64,000 bases of DNA from Fallopia convolvulus (Eukaryota; Streptophyta; Magnoliopsida; Caryophyllales; Polygonaceae): contig OZ024722.1 in the NCBI GenBank assembly GCA_964016875.1, positions 16,932,576-16,996,575 of the forward strand, read 5' to 3'. The notes under the pieces were generated by a model that was not told the origin of the DNA, did not search any database, and was given only the letters and a program-made list of their open reading frames with translations. Below, in pieces: positions 54,970-64,000 of the stretch. A program made the translations under genes and the position numbers. How positions within the stretch are numbered: position 1 is the stretch's first letter; every line of letters starts with the position of its first letter.

Positions 54970-56470
54970 TTACTAATAACTAAAGTGATACTATTTTTTG
55001 TCAACACGTTGCGTCACAACTCCTTTATTAAAATAATAGTTTTTTATAGTTAATTAGGCAAAAAAGTTATCTCCAAGTAAACATGAAGATAAAATAACAT
55101 TTGTAAAAATTTACCCCCAAATAAACATAAAGATAAAATAATATTAAAAGATTTGATCAATATAGATAAAAAGGGATATTATATTTAATGAATTTGTAAA
55201 ATATAAATTAAAAAAAAAAGATAAGAAAAAATATGTGCACATGATCACATATATATCTTTGAAGTAAAAATAGCCATATAAATGATAATATCTTTCAAAT
55301 ATGGATTATGTGTAATTTTACATAATTAATATTTTTAAATAAAGATAAAACATATCTCCATCATATTGCATCGCATCACCCTATACTAAAATAGCTATTT
55401 AATATAGTGATCTTAAAATATATCAAATATATATTTTTTATTTGTGATAACTTGAACAATATAGAAAGAAAAATATTAAAAATTGACGACTACAACCTCA
55501 TCTTATTATATGTAAAGTAAATATATATAAGGAAATATTTTTATCTTATCATTTATTCCAATAATAATGAAAGATTTATTTTTTTACTTATCTTCTTTCT
55601 AAAGATAACACAATAAATATATTAATTTTTAATTTACTTTTTTGTAAATTTTTATTCTTATAAGATAATACCATAAAAGCATTATTTCAATTGACTTTTC
55701 GATATTTTTATATTTTTTATTTGTATTTCTTGACATAAGAATATAAAATTTATTAATTTAATTTATCACTTTTTTCTATAAAATTCGATTCTTTAAAAAA
55801 TATTTTTAAAAAATATTTAAAAAGATAATTAATGAGAAAATATGAAAAATATGAATAAATATATAATTTTTTAAAGATAATTTTTTTTATATATTTACAT
55901 AAATAATCATAAAATAAAATTAAGGAAAATATAGTATCATATTTTTTTTTATCAAAATTCAATTTAGGCACGTAATTATCTAGATATTGAAGTTTTTATT
56001 TTTTTTTATGAAAATTTGATTTAAGATAAATCTTTTACATAAATGGATAAAAAGATAAAGATAGAATAAATTTCTTTAATTTTATTTCAATTTCGAATTT
56101 AAAAATTATTTTTTCATATAAATATATAGAAAAGAATTTAATTTAAAAATATAATTTAATATAAATAAAAATTAATTTTAAAATGTAAGGTGGGGACACA
56201 ATTAACTTGGTGGCTCAAAAAGATTTAGCGTTAATATGTGGTGATAGATTGTTAAGGAAAAGGAGAATTATAAATTATTTTATTTGAAACAATCTATCTT
56301 TATTCTCAACTTTAAACTTAGTAATTTAAATTTGATTCCAAAACAAAATAATTTTTGAACTTGATACGTACAATAAATTACTTACATTAAATTTATATTA
56401 TATTTTTATTAATGAATATTATAATTATAATATGTCTAAAAGATAGAAGACACTTTCAAGTTCCCTTCAT
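54970..56470. other. AT-rich DNA with a dispersed repeat (55780-56170)
   Basis: No gene. The part 55780-56170 matches 45130-45530. The rest has only low-complexity ORFs. Confidence 0.5.
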
Positions 56471-56473
56471 CCA

Positions 56474-56722
56474 ATGGCGAAGAAGAACCACGACTTCGCC
56501 GGTGCAAAGACCATGAGTTTTGGATCTGATTCTAACGACTTTGAGCGTCCTTTAGAGTTGATCGTGTCTAAGTTGATGGACGATTATTCGAGACTCAAAA
56601 GGTTGAGATGTAGGCCAAAATCCAATGATAATGAAATTCCAAACTCAATTTATTCCAAAATACTTTATTTATTGTTAACAAAATTAAAAAAGAAGGACAA
56701 AAATGTAATTTACTTTATTTAA
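56474..56722 (+). CDS. Hypothetical 82-codon ORF inside the large TIR element
   Basis: It starts MAKKNHDFAGAKTMSFGSDS and runs for 82 codons, the last ~35 overlapping the right inverted repeat. Base composition is less AT-rich than its surroundings at the start (56470-56610). No domain recognised. It may be a fragment of the element's own gene or of a captured host gene. No evidence of expression. Confidence 0.25.
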   Translation: MAKKNHDFAGAKTMSFGSDSNDFERPLELIVSKLMDDYSRLKRLRCRPKSNDNEIPNSIYSKILYLLLTKLKKKDKNVIYFI

Positions 56723-56906
56723 CGAATGAAATGATGTTTTTCATCAAAATGGGTGGTTAAATGCACATATTTACAAATAAGGGGTGGTTAAGTGTAGAAA
56801 AAAATATAAATGGTGGTTAATTGCAACAAGTGTAAAAATAAAGGGTGATTAATTGCAACAAGTGTAAAATAAAGGGTGGTTAAATGCAATTTTCCCATAA
56901 ATAATA

Positions 56907-58213
56907 GGGAAATTCCTTTTGGTACCCTTGTGGTTTCGACTTTTCCTTTTGGTGCCTAAAAAAAATTCTTATTCCTTTTGGTACCCCTCTACTTTATACA
57001 AAGATTGTCCCGTACACTAAAGTCTCTTAAAACTCATTTTCCATCCAATTTTTCCCTACTTCCGTTAACTTTCGTATTTTTTAATTCCAACATCTAATTT
57101 TTACTCTTTTTTTACTCACATATAAACTCAATAATTGTACAAGCGCGGCGAAATCCACGACGTCGGTGAGGTCGGGGGCTGACGGCACATTGGAACAACT
57201 CAGGCCGTCGAGGAGGATAGTTGCTGCGGCGACGAGGGTTCAGTTTACAAGTTCAGCAAATTCGAGTCTAGGTGATAGGCTTCAGTTCACGTCCCCAATC
57301 CGAATCTGGGCGAAAGGCTTCAATTCAACGGGTACGAATTTAGCAAATTCTTCCCAATTTTAGCTTCAATTTATAGGTTTTAATTTTAATTTAGGTTTGA
57401 ATTTGATTCATTAATATATTAGGGTTTTAATTTGAGTAAATTTTGATTTCAGGTTTAATTTGGGGAAGGTTGAGTAAACTCGACCTCCGACAAGCTTGAC
57501 AGCATCAACCTCCGATGACCCATTCCATGTAAAGACCCAAACGAAAATGACCCAATATCTAATTGAGAGATCTGAGGAAAATTGATTTGAGAAATACATA
57601 AACCCGAAGCCCCTCTTATAGTCCCAAATTGAGAACCCTAGGCAACTCCTCATCTTACAAAAACAGTTTCAATTAAATTGCAGATTTAATCCAAAAGATT
57701 TGATTTGATCTGAAATGGAACGATTGCCCTTCGATCTCTTCATATTCCCCATTAACTCGCACAATCGAATAGAATTGAACCGACGTGACGCCCCGACTCT
57801 GATGGGAGGTTGAAGACAAAGGCCTGATAGCACCTGATTTTCACACCCTCCTCGCCGGAATCGGAATCCGACCTCATCACGTGTGGTTCTTGGCCTCGGC
57901 ATCACCGGCAGGCGCCCTTGTGTGTGGCTCTTGTGCTCGTCGTTCTTCCTGAGTTCTGTTGCCCAGGGGCCGAGAATGAAAGTGAGTTTTGGTCGAGCTT
58001 GACAGAACTTTCTATAGCCCATATTTTAGTTTTATTTCTTTTTTAATATTTTTGACAGAAAATGTAAATTTTGGACGAAATTTAAAATTTGGGCCTATTT
58101 TGGCTACGGAAAGGAAAGTGTTAAAAGTTGGAGGGTACCAAAAGGAATAAGAATTTTTTTTTGGGCATCAAAAGGAAAAGTCGAAACCACAAGGGTACCA
58201 AAAGGAATTTCCC
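56907..58213. mobile_element. Mutator-like non-autonomous element (MULE 3), 1307 bp
   Basis: Inverted repeats of ~85 bp begin GGGAAATTCCTTTTGGTACC on both sides. A perfect 9-bp duplication TAAATAATA lies at 56898-56906 and 58214-58222. The interior (57140-57360, 57660-58020) is GC-richer with short ORFs, none intact or recognised, possibly captured sequence. It inserted exactly beside the right end of the large element. Confidence 0.9.
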
Positions 58214-58222
58214 TAAATAATA

Positions 58223-59216
58223 ATATCACTTCGAAATTTCGGGCATCTCCATGGGTGGCTCTTATGAATAAAATATTACTATTTATTTGGAAAATTTCAT
58301 CTACTATCTCTCAACTTATTCAACTTAATATAAACTCTTGCTAGTGAGAGAAACTCTCTCATATCTCTAGCCTCCTTCTTTCTTCTCTTGCTTTGGCCTT
58401 AAGCCTTGTTGGCGGCCCTAAAAAGGCAACACCCCTCTCTGGCGGGGTTGGGGTGGGGGACTGGGGGTGGGAGTGGTTAGGTGACATTTCGTGAGGAGAA
58501 GCGAGTGTTTAACTAGTTAGGGGTGGGGGAGTGCGAGTGGTTAGGTGACTCTCCTCAAAGAGTAGGAATCTTGACTCTGGGGCAAAAGACGTGCCAAGCG
58601 GTGGGTGTGCCTAGACTCAGTAGCAGTAGCAGAGGTCTCACCACCAATAATGTCAAGAAAACCAAAATCCAGAACTTCCTGCTCAACATGAGAAATGGAG
58701 TTCTTCATTGCACTCGCGGTTTGCACATGAGTGACAAGGCTACGAATACAACCAATTTTACAAGCAGATTACAAGCAGAGAATGTATGACACATAGTACC
58801 TTATCTAATCTTCTCCGAATCAAACTTGGCCAAATTTCCAATGTTAGCATCCACATAAAACAGAAAAATGAATTGAATCCTCAATATGCAACTACAGTTA
58901 TGTATAGACATTGTCAAATGAGTTGAATCGATCAATTAATCCTCCTTTGCACACACTCGTTTTGAGCAGAAAAGTAGAGAAAACCATTAGGAAATAAAAT
59001 ATTAAGATGATTACATTGCCTAAAAAAGGGACTAACTGAAAATCAACAGTAAGTGAAATGTATAAGCTATTATTTGTCAACCAGATTCATCCTCTAATTA
59101 GTCATCATGTGTAAAATATTTCAGGGAATAATTCTAATTTCTTATTTATCAAAGTTTGATTCGACCCCAAATAAAATTTAATAATGTTTGTCTAGTAAAA
59201 TGGTCCATAATTAAAG
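58223..59216. other. No supported gene; local duplication near 58470-58550
   Basis: GTGGTTAGGTGAC occurs at about 58474 and 58539 in a G-rich stretch (GGGGTGGGGGA). ORF 58523-58789 is not recognised. Confidence 0.45.
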
Positions 59217-59221
59217 GTGAT

Positions 59222-61210
59222 TGATAGCTTGCATATAAGTGTAGTTTAGATGCATGTTTTATGTTGATTTTGCATATGTTTAGATTAGTTTTAGCTTAGT
59301 TTGTAGGATTTAGCATTTTCGGGTAGATTGCGTTGGTTTGCTCGGTTTTTGCAGGATTTTAGGTATTGGAGCAAGACGGGACGTGATCTAAGATGGCTAT
59401 GTTAGTGAAATGGAATGCTTGGACAAGGATTGAAGAAGTGCAAGTGGAGATTTCAAGAACCAAAGTTGATGCGACCCTGCCTAGGCTCGGACCCAGCTCC
59501 TACCATTCCGAGACGACCTAGACCTTAGAGACCCCCTTGGCTTAGGATTTAGTCTCATTTTATGTATTTATTATATTATTTCTATTTTCGTCATTTACAT
59601 TCCGTCTTTTCTATTTTGGGCGTGTGTTCTCTTATGCTTAAGAGACCGGCCCATTAAGCTATCATAAGGCCCATTAGGCCATTAGGGTTTGTTGCACCTT
59701 TCCTTTTATACTAGTTACTATTAGTAGTATTTTGGGCTTGGATGTTGGGCTAGCATGTTGCTAACCCTAGTCCACTCCCAACTAGCTTCTAGGGTTTCGT
59801 GTGGCCTCCTCTATATAAAGGAGCCACGCCCCCTTGTATTATTTACGTCCAAAATGAATTAAGCCAGAGCTTTGAGTCGAGTTTCTCCTCCCTTTGGCCC
59901 GGGCGTCACCCTATTCTTTTCCCGACCCCATATTCTCCTGGCCTACGTCAAACTAGGCCCCCTTCTCAATCCTTTCACTTCACCTCTCATCTCAAAGTCT
60001 AGGCTTCGGCCTCAAATCTATCCGGTTACTATTTGTCGGAGAAGATCTGAACGTTTCGAGCCTAGATCCGCCCCTTGTGACCCTAGGGTCGCATCAAAAG
60101 TCCAAAGGAATGAAGCAAAGGAACAACACGCCTCAGAATAAGGTGGCGCAGGATGGAGAACAAGGTAGCGCGGACGCGACACGTTACGGAGCAGACCATG
60201 CCTTCCTGTATAATGCGGAGATGGTTGGGCCGACTTGTGGGCTGAAGTTTTGGGCTTAGTTCTATGTATTTCCGATGAGTTCTATTTGTATGGGGGTTTT
60301 TGTTTGTGGGGGATTTCTTTAGTATTTAAACCTTGTTTTTAGCTTCTCTTTCATAACTTAAAACATAATTTTGGAGGCTAGGGTTTTGGAGAGAGTTTTC
60401 TCAAAAGAGCCATATTTGAACCTCTTGTAAGTTTGCTTTTAATTTAATTATGCATTGCTAAATTCTTTGTGTTTGACTAGTTATTGAAATCATAGATTGC
60501 ATAATATTGTGAGGTTCGATTGATTCTCAATAACTTGGATAGGTTTTATTCCATGTGCTTAATTGAATCAGAGTTATTCTAGGGTTTTGTTAGATTAGCT
60601 ACCTAATAATATTTCTAGGATAATTTACAACTAATCTGATCAAGTCCCGTTCGGGATTGATTAGATAAAATAGCAACTATAATTGTTTAGACCCGTTCCG
60701 GCTATTCAGTTGTAGAAGGGAATAAACAACAAATAACTTGATTAGTTGTTTGCGTTGAGTATTTGTTTCTATCAATACTTTGAACTTAAAGCTGTTGTTT
60801 AATTGAATCTAGACGTTGTTATAGGTTGTTTGATGATTAGGGTTGTTCAGACTGTTAGCTCTTTCAACTAAATATAAAGTTTTGGATAACAATCCACGGT
60901 AGATTATTCAAAGGAATTGAGAATCGAGAGAATCAATGATCAATAAGCATATCTATGATGGATTTAACTAGTTGAACACGTTTTTCTCATACTTGTTTAA
61001 CACAATCATATTTGCATTCATATTTACTTTTTAGTTTGCATATTAGATTAGACTTTCAATCATAAAACCCCCCTTATTTGGTTACTTGGCATCTAAGTAA
61101 CAACACAAATACACGAGTCTCTATGGGATCGACCCTTACTTACCATTCTACTAAGTTTGGTTAAATTAGGTTCTTTGATAGGTATAACGATCAATGAAAA
61201 TACCTCATCA
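59222..61210. mobile_element. Solo LTR, 1989 bp including a nested LTR
   Basis: The ends are TGATAGCTTGC and ACCTCATCA with a perfect 5-bp duplication GTGAT at 59217-59221 and 61211-61215. No second LTR or internal region exists. Near the right end GAGTCTCTATGGGATCGACC resembles LTR ends of some plant gypsy elements. Without the nested 630-bp LTR it is ~1.35 kb. A TATA-like TATTTAAA lies near 60330. Orientation not certain. Confidence 0.8.
59467..60096. mobile_element. Nested solo LTR (or TRIM) with 12-bp inverted ends, 630 bp
   Basis: It begins TGATGCGACCCT and ends AGGGTCGCATCA, perfect 12-bp inverted ends with TG/CA. AAAGT flanks it on both sides (59462-59466, 60097-60101). A TATA box CTATATAAAGG at 59810 suggests the promoter of the LTR on the plus strand. 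It is inserted in the larger LTR, whose sequence continues on both sides. Confidence 0.85.
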
Positions 61211-61215
61211 GTGAT

Positions 61216-61719
61216 GTAAGAGATGTTTTTTAAAGGTGATGCAAGAGATGTTTTGGAGTTGAAAAAAAACATAAATTAGGGAAACAAATGAAAGTATACA
61301 AAGAATACGAGATGTTCTATACATCAAGAAATTCATAGTCTTCTTGATTTTGATCAAATATCAATTACTTTTAGCCCCTCAACTATAGCCAAATGCAAAG
61401 CGCCAAAGACTCTCAGCATACCAATGCCAAAAAGAAAATCCTTATTCATCATCAAATTCTACCTAATTCTTTCACAAGAGAGAAATGAAAGAACAACCAA
61501 AATCCATCCTTGAATCATAATAAAAAAATGACAAATTGAAACTAATATAGAGCTATCTACAACACAAATGTTAAGGATATTTTACATTATCTCTTCTACA
61601 TTCCAAAACATCACCATCATAGACCTGTTGAGATTCTACAAATTTAAGTATTAAGATTCAAAATTCAACAATTGTAGCCATTGTAAATCGAAATCTAATA
61701 AAGCTTTCAAGAGTCAAAA
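61216..61719. other. No gene recognised
   Basis: AT-rich; only chance frames. Confidence 0.45.
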
Positions 61720-61864
61720 GCACCCTTTTATTTGCTTTTACTTGCAAGCGAGTCTTGATGGTATCCAAGGGAGTCGTAATGCAAGAAGTGGTAGCACCAA
61801 AAGTGACACCACCAACAACTTGAATACCCACAATAGTCCACAAATTTGGAGTTGCTCCTTCTGG
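61720..61864 (-). pseudogene. Fragment of a mitochondrial carrier (SLC25-type) gene
   Basis: The minus strand reads GATPNLWTIVGIQVVGGVTF then GATTSCITTPLDTIKTRLQV. The PxDxxKxRxQ motif is the signature of mitochondrial carriers, which move metabolites across the inner mitochondrial membrane; TTPLDTIKTRLQV is typical of the SLC25A44-like plant group (family knowledge, from memory). After LQV the homology stops. Only ~48 codons are present, so this is an exon relic or captured piece, not a working gene. No transposon ends around it were identified. Confidence 0.6.
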
Positions 61865-62029
61865 CTAAATTCTGTTTCATAGAATGTGACTAATGATTCA
61901 GAAAATTCATTCGGCAAAAGGATTTAAAAAAAGCAATGCAGCGTAGCATTTAGTTATGGAAATTCACTTGCTCAAGTAGGGCACTAGTCAACTTAAATAG
62001 ATAACACATGAATTTTATGTAGTTCAGTC

Positions 62030-62437
62030 CCTAAAAGTTGACCTGGCCTGAATTGCCCGAAAATTCTTGGGTCAAGACCTGGAAATTTGAACCGAAACAA
62101 ATTTGGGTTAAAACCTAAAAACCCATTGGATTGACCCAATTTGTTATATTTTCATAATAAATATAATTTATTTTGGAAAGTTTAATATTTTTATTATTAA
62201 AATATATAAAAATAATAGATTATTATTAAATATTACGGAGTGTTATTTAAATAAAATAATATTTTAATAATTGTAAAATTCGATTTTCTTGACATGTTAG
62301 GTCGACCTGATTCGCCCGAAAACCCGCAACGCCCCGACCCAATTTGACTTGTGACCCGCATGACCCGAACCCAACCCAACCCGAATACGAAATGACCCGA
62401 CCCGAACCCAACCCAATCGACCCGATTGACATATCTA
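62030..62437 (-). mobile_element. hAT-like MITE, third copy
   Basis: The right end, read inward, is TAGATATGTCAATCGGGTCG, matching the TAGAGGTGTCAA start of the copy at 22662. ACCCGACCC-rich ends and an AT-rich core repeat the same layout. The left terminus is degenerate; no 8-bp duplication was found. Confidence 0.6.
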
Positions 62438-62829
62438 CACCTATTCCACAATTGTGTGCCTATTTTGAACAAATCTAGAACTTTAAAATTTCCTTAAATA
62501 ATGATTTAAATTTACACTCACTTTTCACCCTAATTAGACTTTCTACTAAGATCCACAATTGCGTATATACATACATATATATATTATTCTATATATATAG
62601 GGTTATATATGAACACAAATTTAGACCCACTGGTATCATTTTGTGCAATTAGTCCACAGTTGTTCCCCAAGATCTCATCTTGTGCATTTTTTCCAGTTGT
62701 CGTATTATTTATCTCCTCGTAACGTTGCGTACTGTTTGCTCCTCTGGTGGTTCTTTAGTTCCATTTCAACACTCTTTTTCATTTGTATACTTTTCTTGTT
62801 TTCTTTTTGAGTTATAAATTTGTGTAGGT

Positions 62830-62910
62830 TGGCCTCTCGATCTATTAGTTTTTTTTGATAAGGGAAGGAATTCGATGTACTGGACATGCCTAGTAGATCA
62901 AGAGGCCGAA
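62830..62910. repeat. Inverted repeat (potential hairpin)
   Basis: TTGGCCTCTCGATCTATTAG at 62830 faces CTAGTAGATCAAGAGGCCGA at 62890, an ~18-bp stem with few mismatches and a ~40-nt loop. Function unknown. Confidence 0.6.
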
Positions 62911-64000
62911 ATAATCGGCAATCAGACAAGCCAACTAAAGAGAGCAAATACGAAGAACTCCTAACAAGAAAAGAAGACACCCAGAGGCAATTCGAAGCTA
63001 GCAAAAAGGACAGGATGGGTGAGTCAAGCACAACAAAGCGTTGCACCGCCGGTACGCAGGTAAAATGGGTCATCTCCATCATGGAGTGCATAAAGAACCT
63101 CCTCGACGTTGCCCCCACTTAGATGAGGGATCTTCAGGAAGCAAGCTCGACCACGACCTCAACCAGGCACCACTCGATCCAATCCAACTCAACTCCAAAT
63201 CGACATAAAGGCCCGGATGATCAGTTTGAAGGAAGAGTGATTTATTTGAGAAAAAAATCTCCAAAGATCAAATTTTTTTGGGTAAAGGGGATTGTTACTT
63301 GTTTTGTTTTGATGTTTTTTTTTAATGGGAAAAACAAAACACTTTTTTTTTTTTTTTGTTTTGATGTGTACTTGCTTATTTTTGGTGAGTGGTTTCGACC
63401 ATAAAGCACAAAAATGGAAAGACGTTTGATTTTCTTTCCTTTTTTTTGAAGCTGGATTTTTCTATTGTTTTGGGTTTGAATGGGTTTATTTTATTTTCTG
63501 TTTTTATTCTTTATAAATTTGCAAAGAACAACTAGCAAAAAATTAGGAAGAACCGAAGAACTCGAGCGTATTTCATGTGCAAATTTCAAGATTTATTTAT
63601 TTCTTCTTTATTATTTTCCTTCCAATCGTCATCTCAATACTACAATGGAAGGAGAAGTATGGGATCACTCCGCCTAGGACATATGAAGTTTGCTCAACGC
63701 CATTTGGTTCAAGGCATGAGGAAGTTTAGATCTGGAATGAATTTTAGTTTTTTTTTAAATTTCTTTGCGATTCTTTTTTTTTTCTAGAATGCACAAATCT
63801 CGAATCAAAAATAAGATTTGTGCTTGAGTCAATTGTAAATATGGGTTTTATGGTGGTGTTTCACCCTAGATTTGGGTTTTATGGTGGCGTCTTTTGGAAT
63901 CTACTTTTATTATTTTTTTCTTTATTTTCTTGGTAGATATGTCTTTCAAACTGAATATTCATCCATTTAGGCTGAAATGGATGAACATCGGCCACTAATT
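62911..64000. other. No supported gene to the end of the window
   Basis: Frames 62886-63122 and 63123-63404 are Ser/Thr/Arg-rich and not recognised; T-rich low-complexity tracts follow (63295-63460, 63745-63785). An upstream exon of a gene continuing to the right cannot be excluded. Confidence 0.4.

Larger units (their letters stand above)
46368..56897. mobile_element. Large element bounded by long inverted repeats (10.5 kb, with nested insertions)
   Basis: The left terminus (46368-46550) and right terminus (56665-56897) are inverted copies. Shared words include GCATTTAACCACCC, CAATTAACCACCATTTATA, CTTAACCACCCCTTATTTGTAA and GTGCATTTAACCACCCATTTT. The flanks GAGATAATA and TAAATAATA agree at 7 of 9 positions, so an old Mutator-type insertion is plausible. 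The interior holds Helitrons, an L1 and AT-rich DNA, all probably later insertions. The right copy carries an extra ~40-bp partial duplication of the CACCCTTTATTTT segment. No transposase was recognised. Confidence 0.6.

Noticed and set aside
62886..63404. Arg/Ser-rich ORF pair that might be a gene start
   Set aside because: No domain, and separated by a stop; left as unassigned.

Overview
The window looks like nuclear DNA from a eudicot plant. It is AT-rich, full of nested transposable elements with plant-type hallmarks (Ty3/gypsy chromovirus LTRs, L1 LINEs whose first ORF carries a DUF4283-like domain and a CCHC knuckle, Mutator-like elements with 9-bp target duplications, Helitrons, hAT and Harbinger MITEs), and it has only one convincing host gene, a single-exon F-box gene at 43385-44680 (minus strand). 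No species can be named. There is no CRISPR, operon or rRNA.

Layout. 1-5742: 3' ends of two Ty3/gypsy elements lying tail to tail, cut into an old L1 (5743-8600). 8997-10224: a Mutator-like element (MULE). 11782-19356: one (TTA)n landing zone that holds, in order, two fused copies of an unusual non-LTR retrotransposon, a fold-back TIR element and a third copy of the retrotransposon. A (TTA)n tract lies at every outer boundary. 19485-29205: a Helitron and an L1 split in two by a pile of insertions (MULE, hAT MITE, solo LTR). 29284-35385: a Harbinger-like MITE, then a Helitron carrying a 4.36-kb element with a perfect 9-bp duplication. 35597-41856: a full-length L1 with both ORFs open and a perfect 18-bp target duplication. 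42760-44680: MULE fragment and F-box gene. 45555-56897: Helitron, then a large element bounded by long inverted repeats that contains a decayed L1 and a chain of Helitrons. 56907-58213: another MULE. 59222-61210: solo LTR with a second solo LTR inside it. 61216-64000: mitochondrial-carrier gene scrap, a hAT-type MITE and AT-rich DNA.

The most interesting system is the retrotransposon family at 11854-19291. It reads, on the minus strand, as an N-terminal C2H2-like zinc finger, a reverse transcriptase with a YLDD box, a CCHC knuckle and a C-terminal domain with an RPAD...DVCVDLT pattern like the restriction-like endonuclease (RLE) of R2/R4-type elements. There is no sign of the APE-type endonuclease found in plant L1 and RTE elements. 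Its association with (TAA)n on both sides recalls Dong (R4 clade), which targets TAA repeats in animals. All copies here are broken.

The second highlight is the intact L1 at 35597-41856: 661-residue ORF1, 1387-residue ORF2, an 8-nt overlap (ATGATTGA) between the ORF1 stop and the ORF2 start, a short A-rich tail and identical target duplications. It looks like a very recent, possibly still competent insertion.
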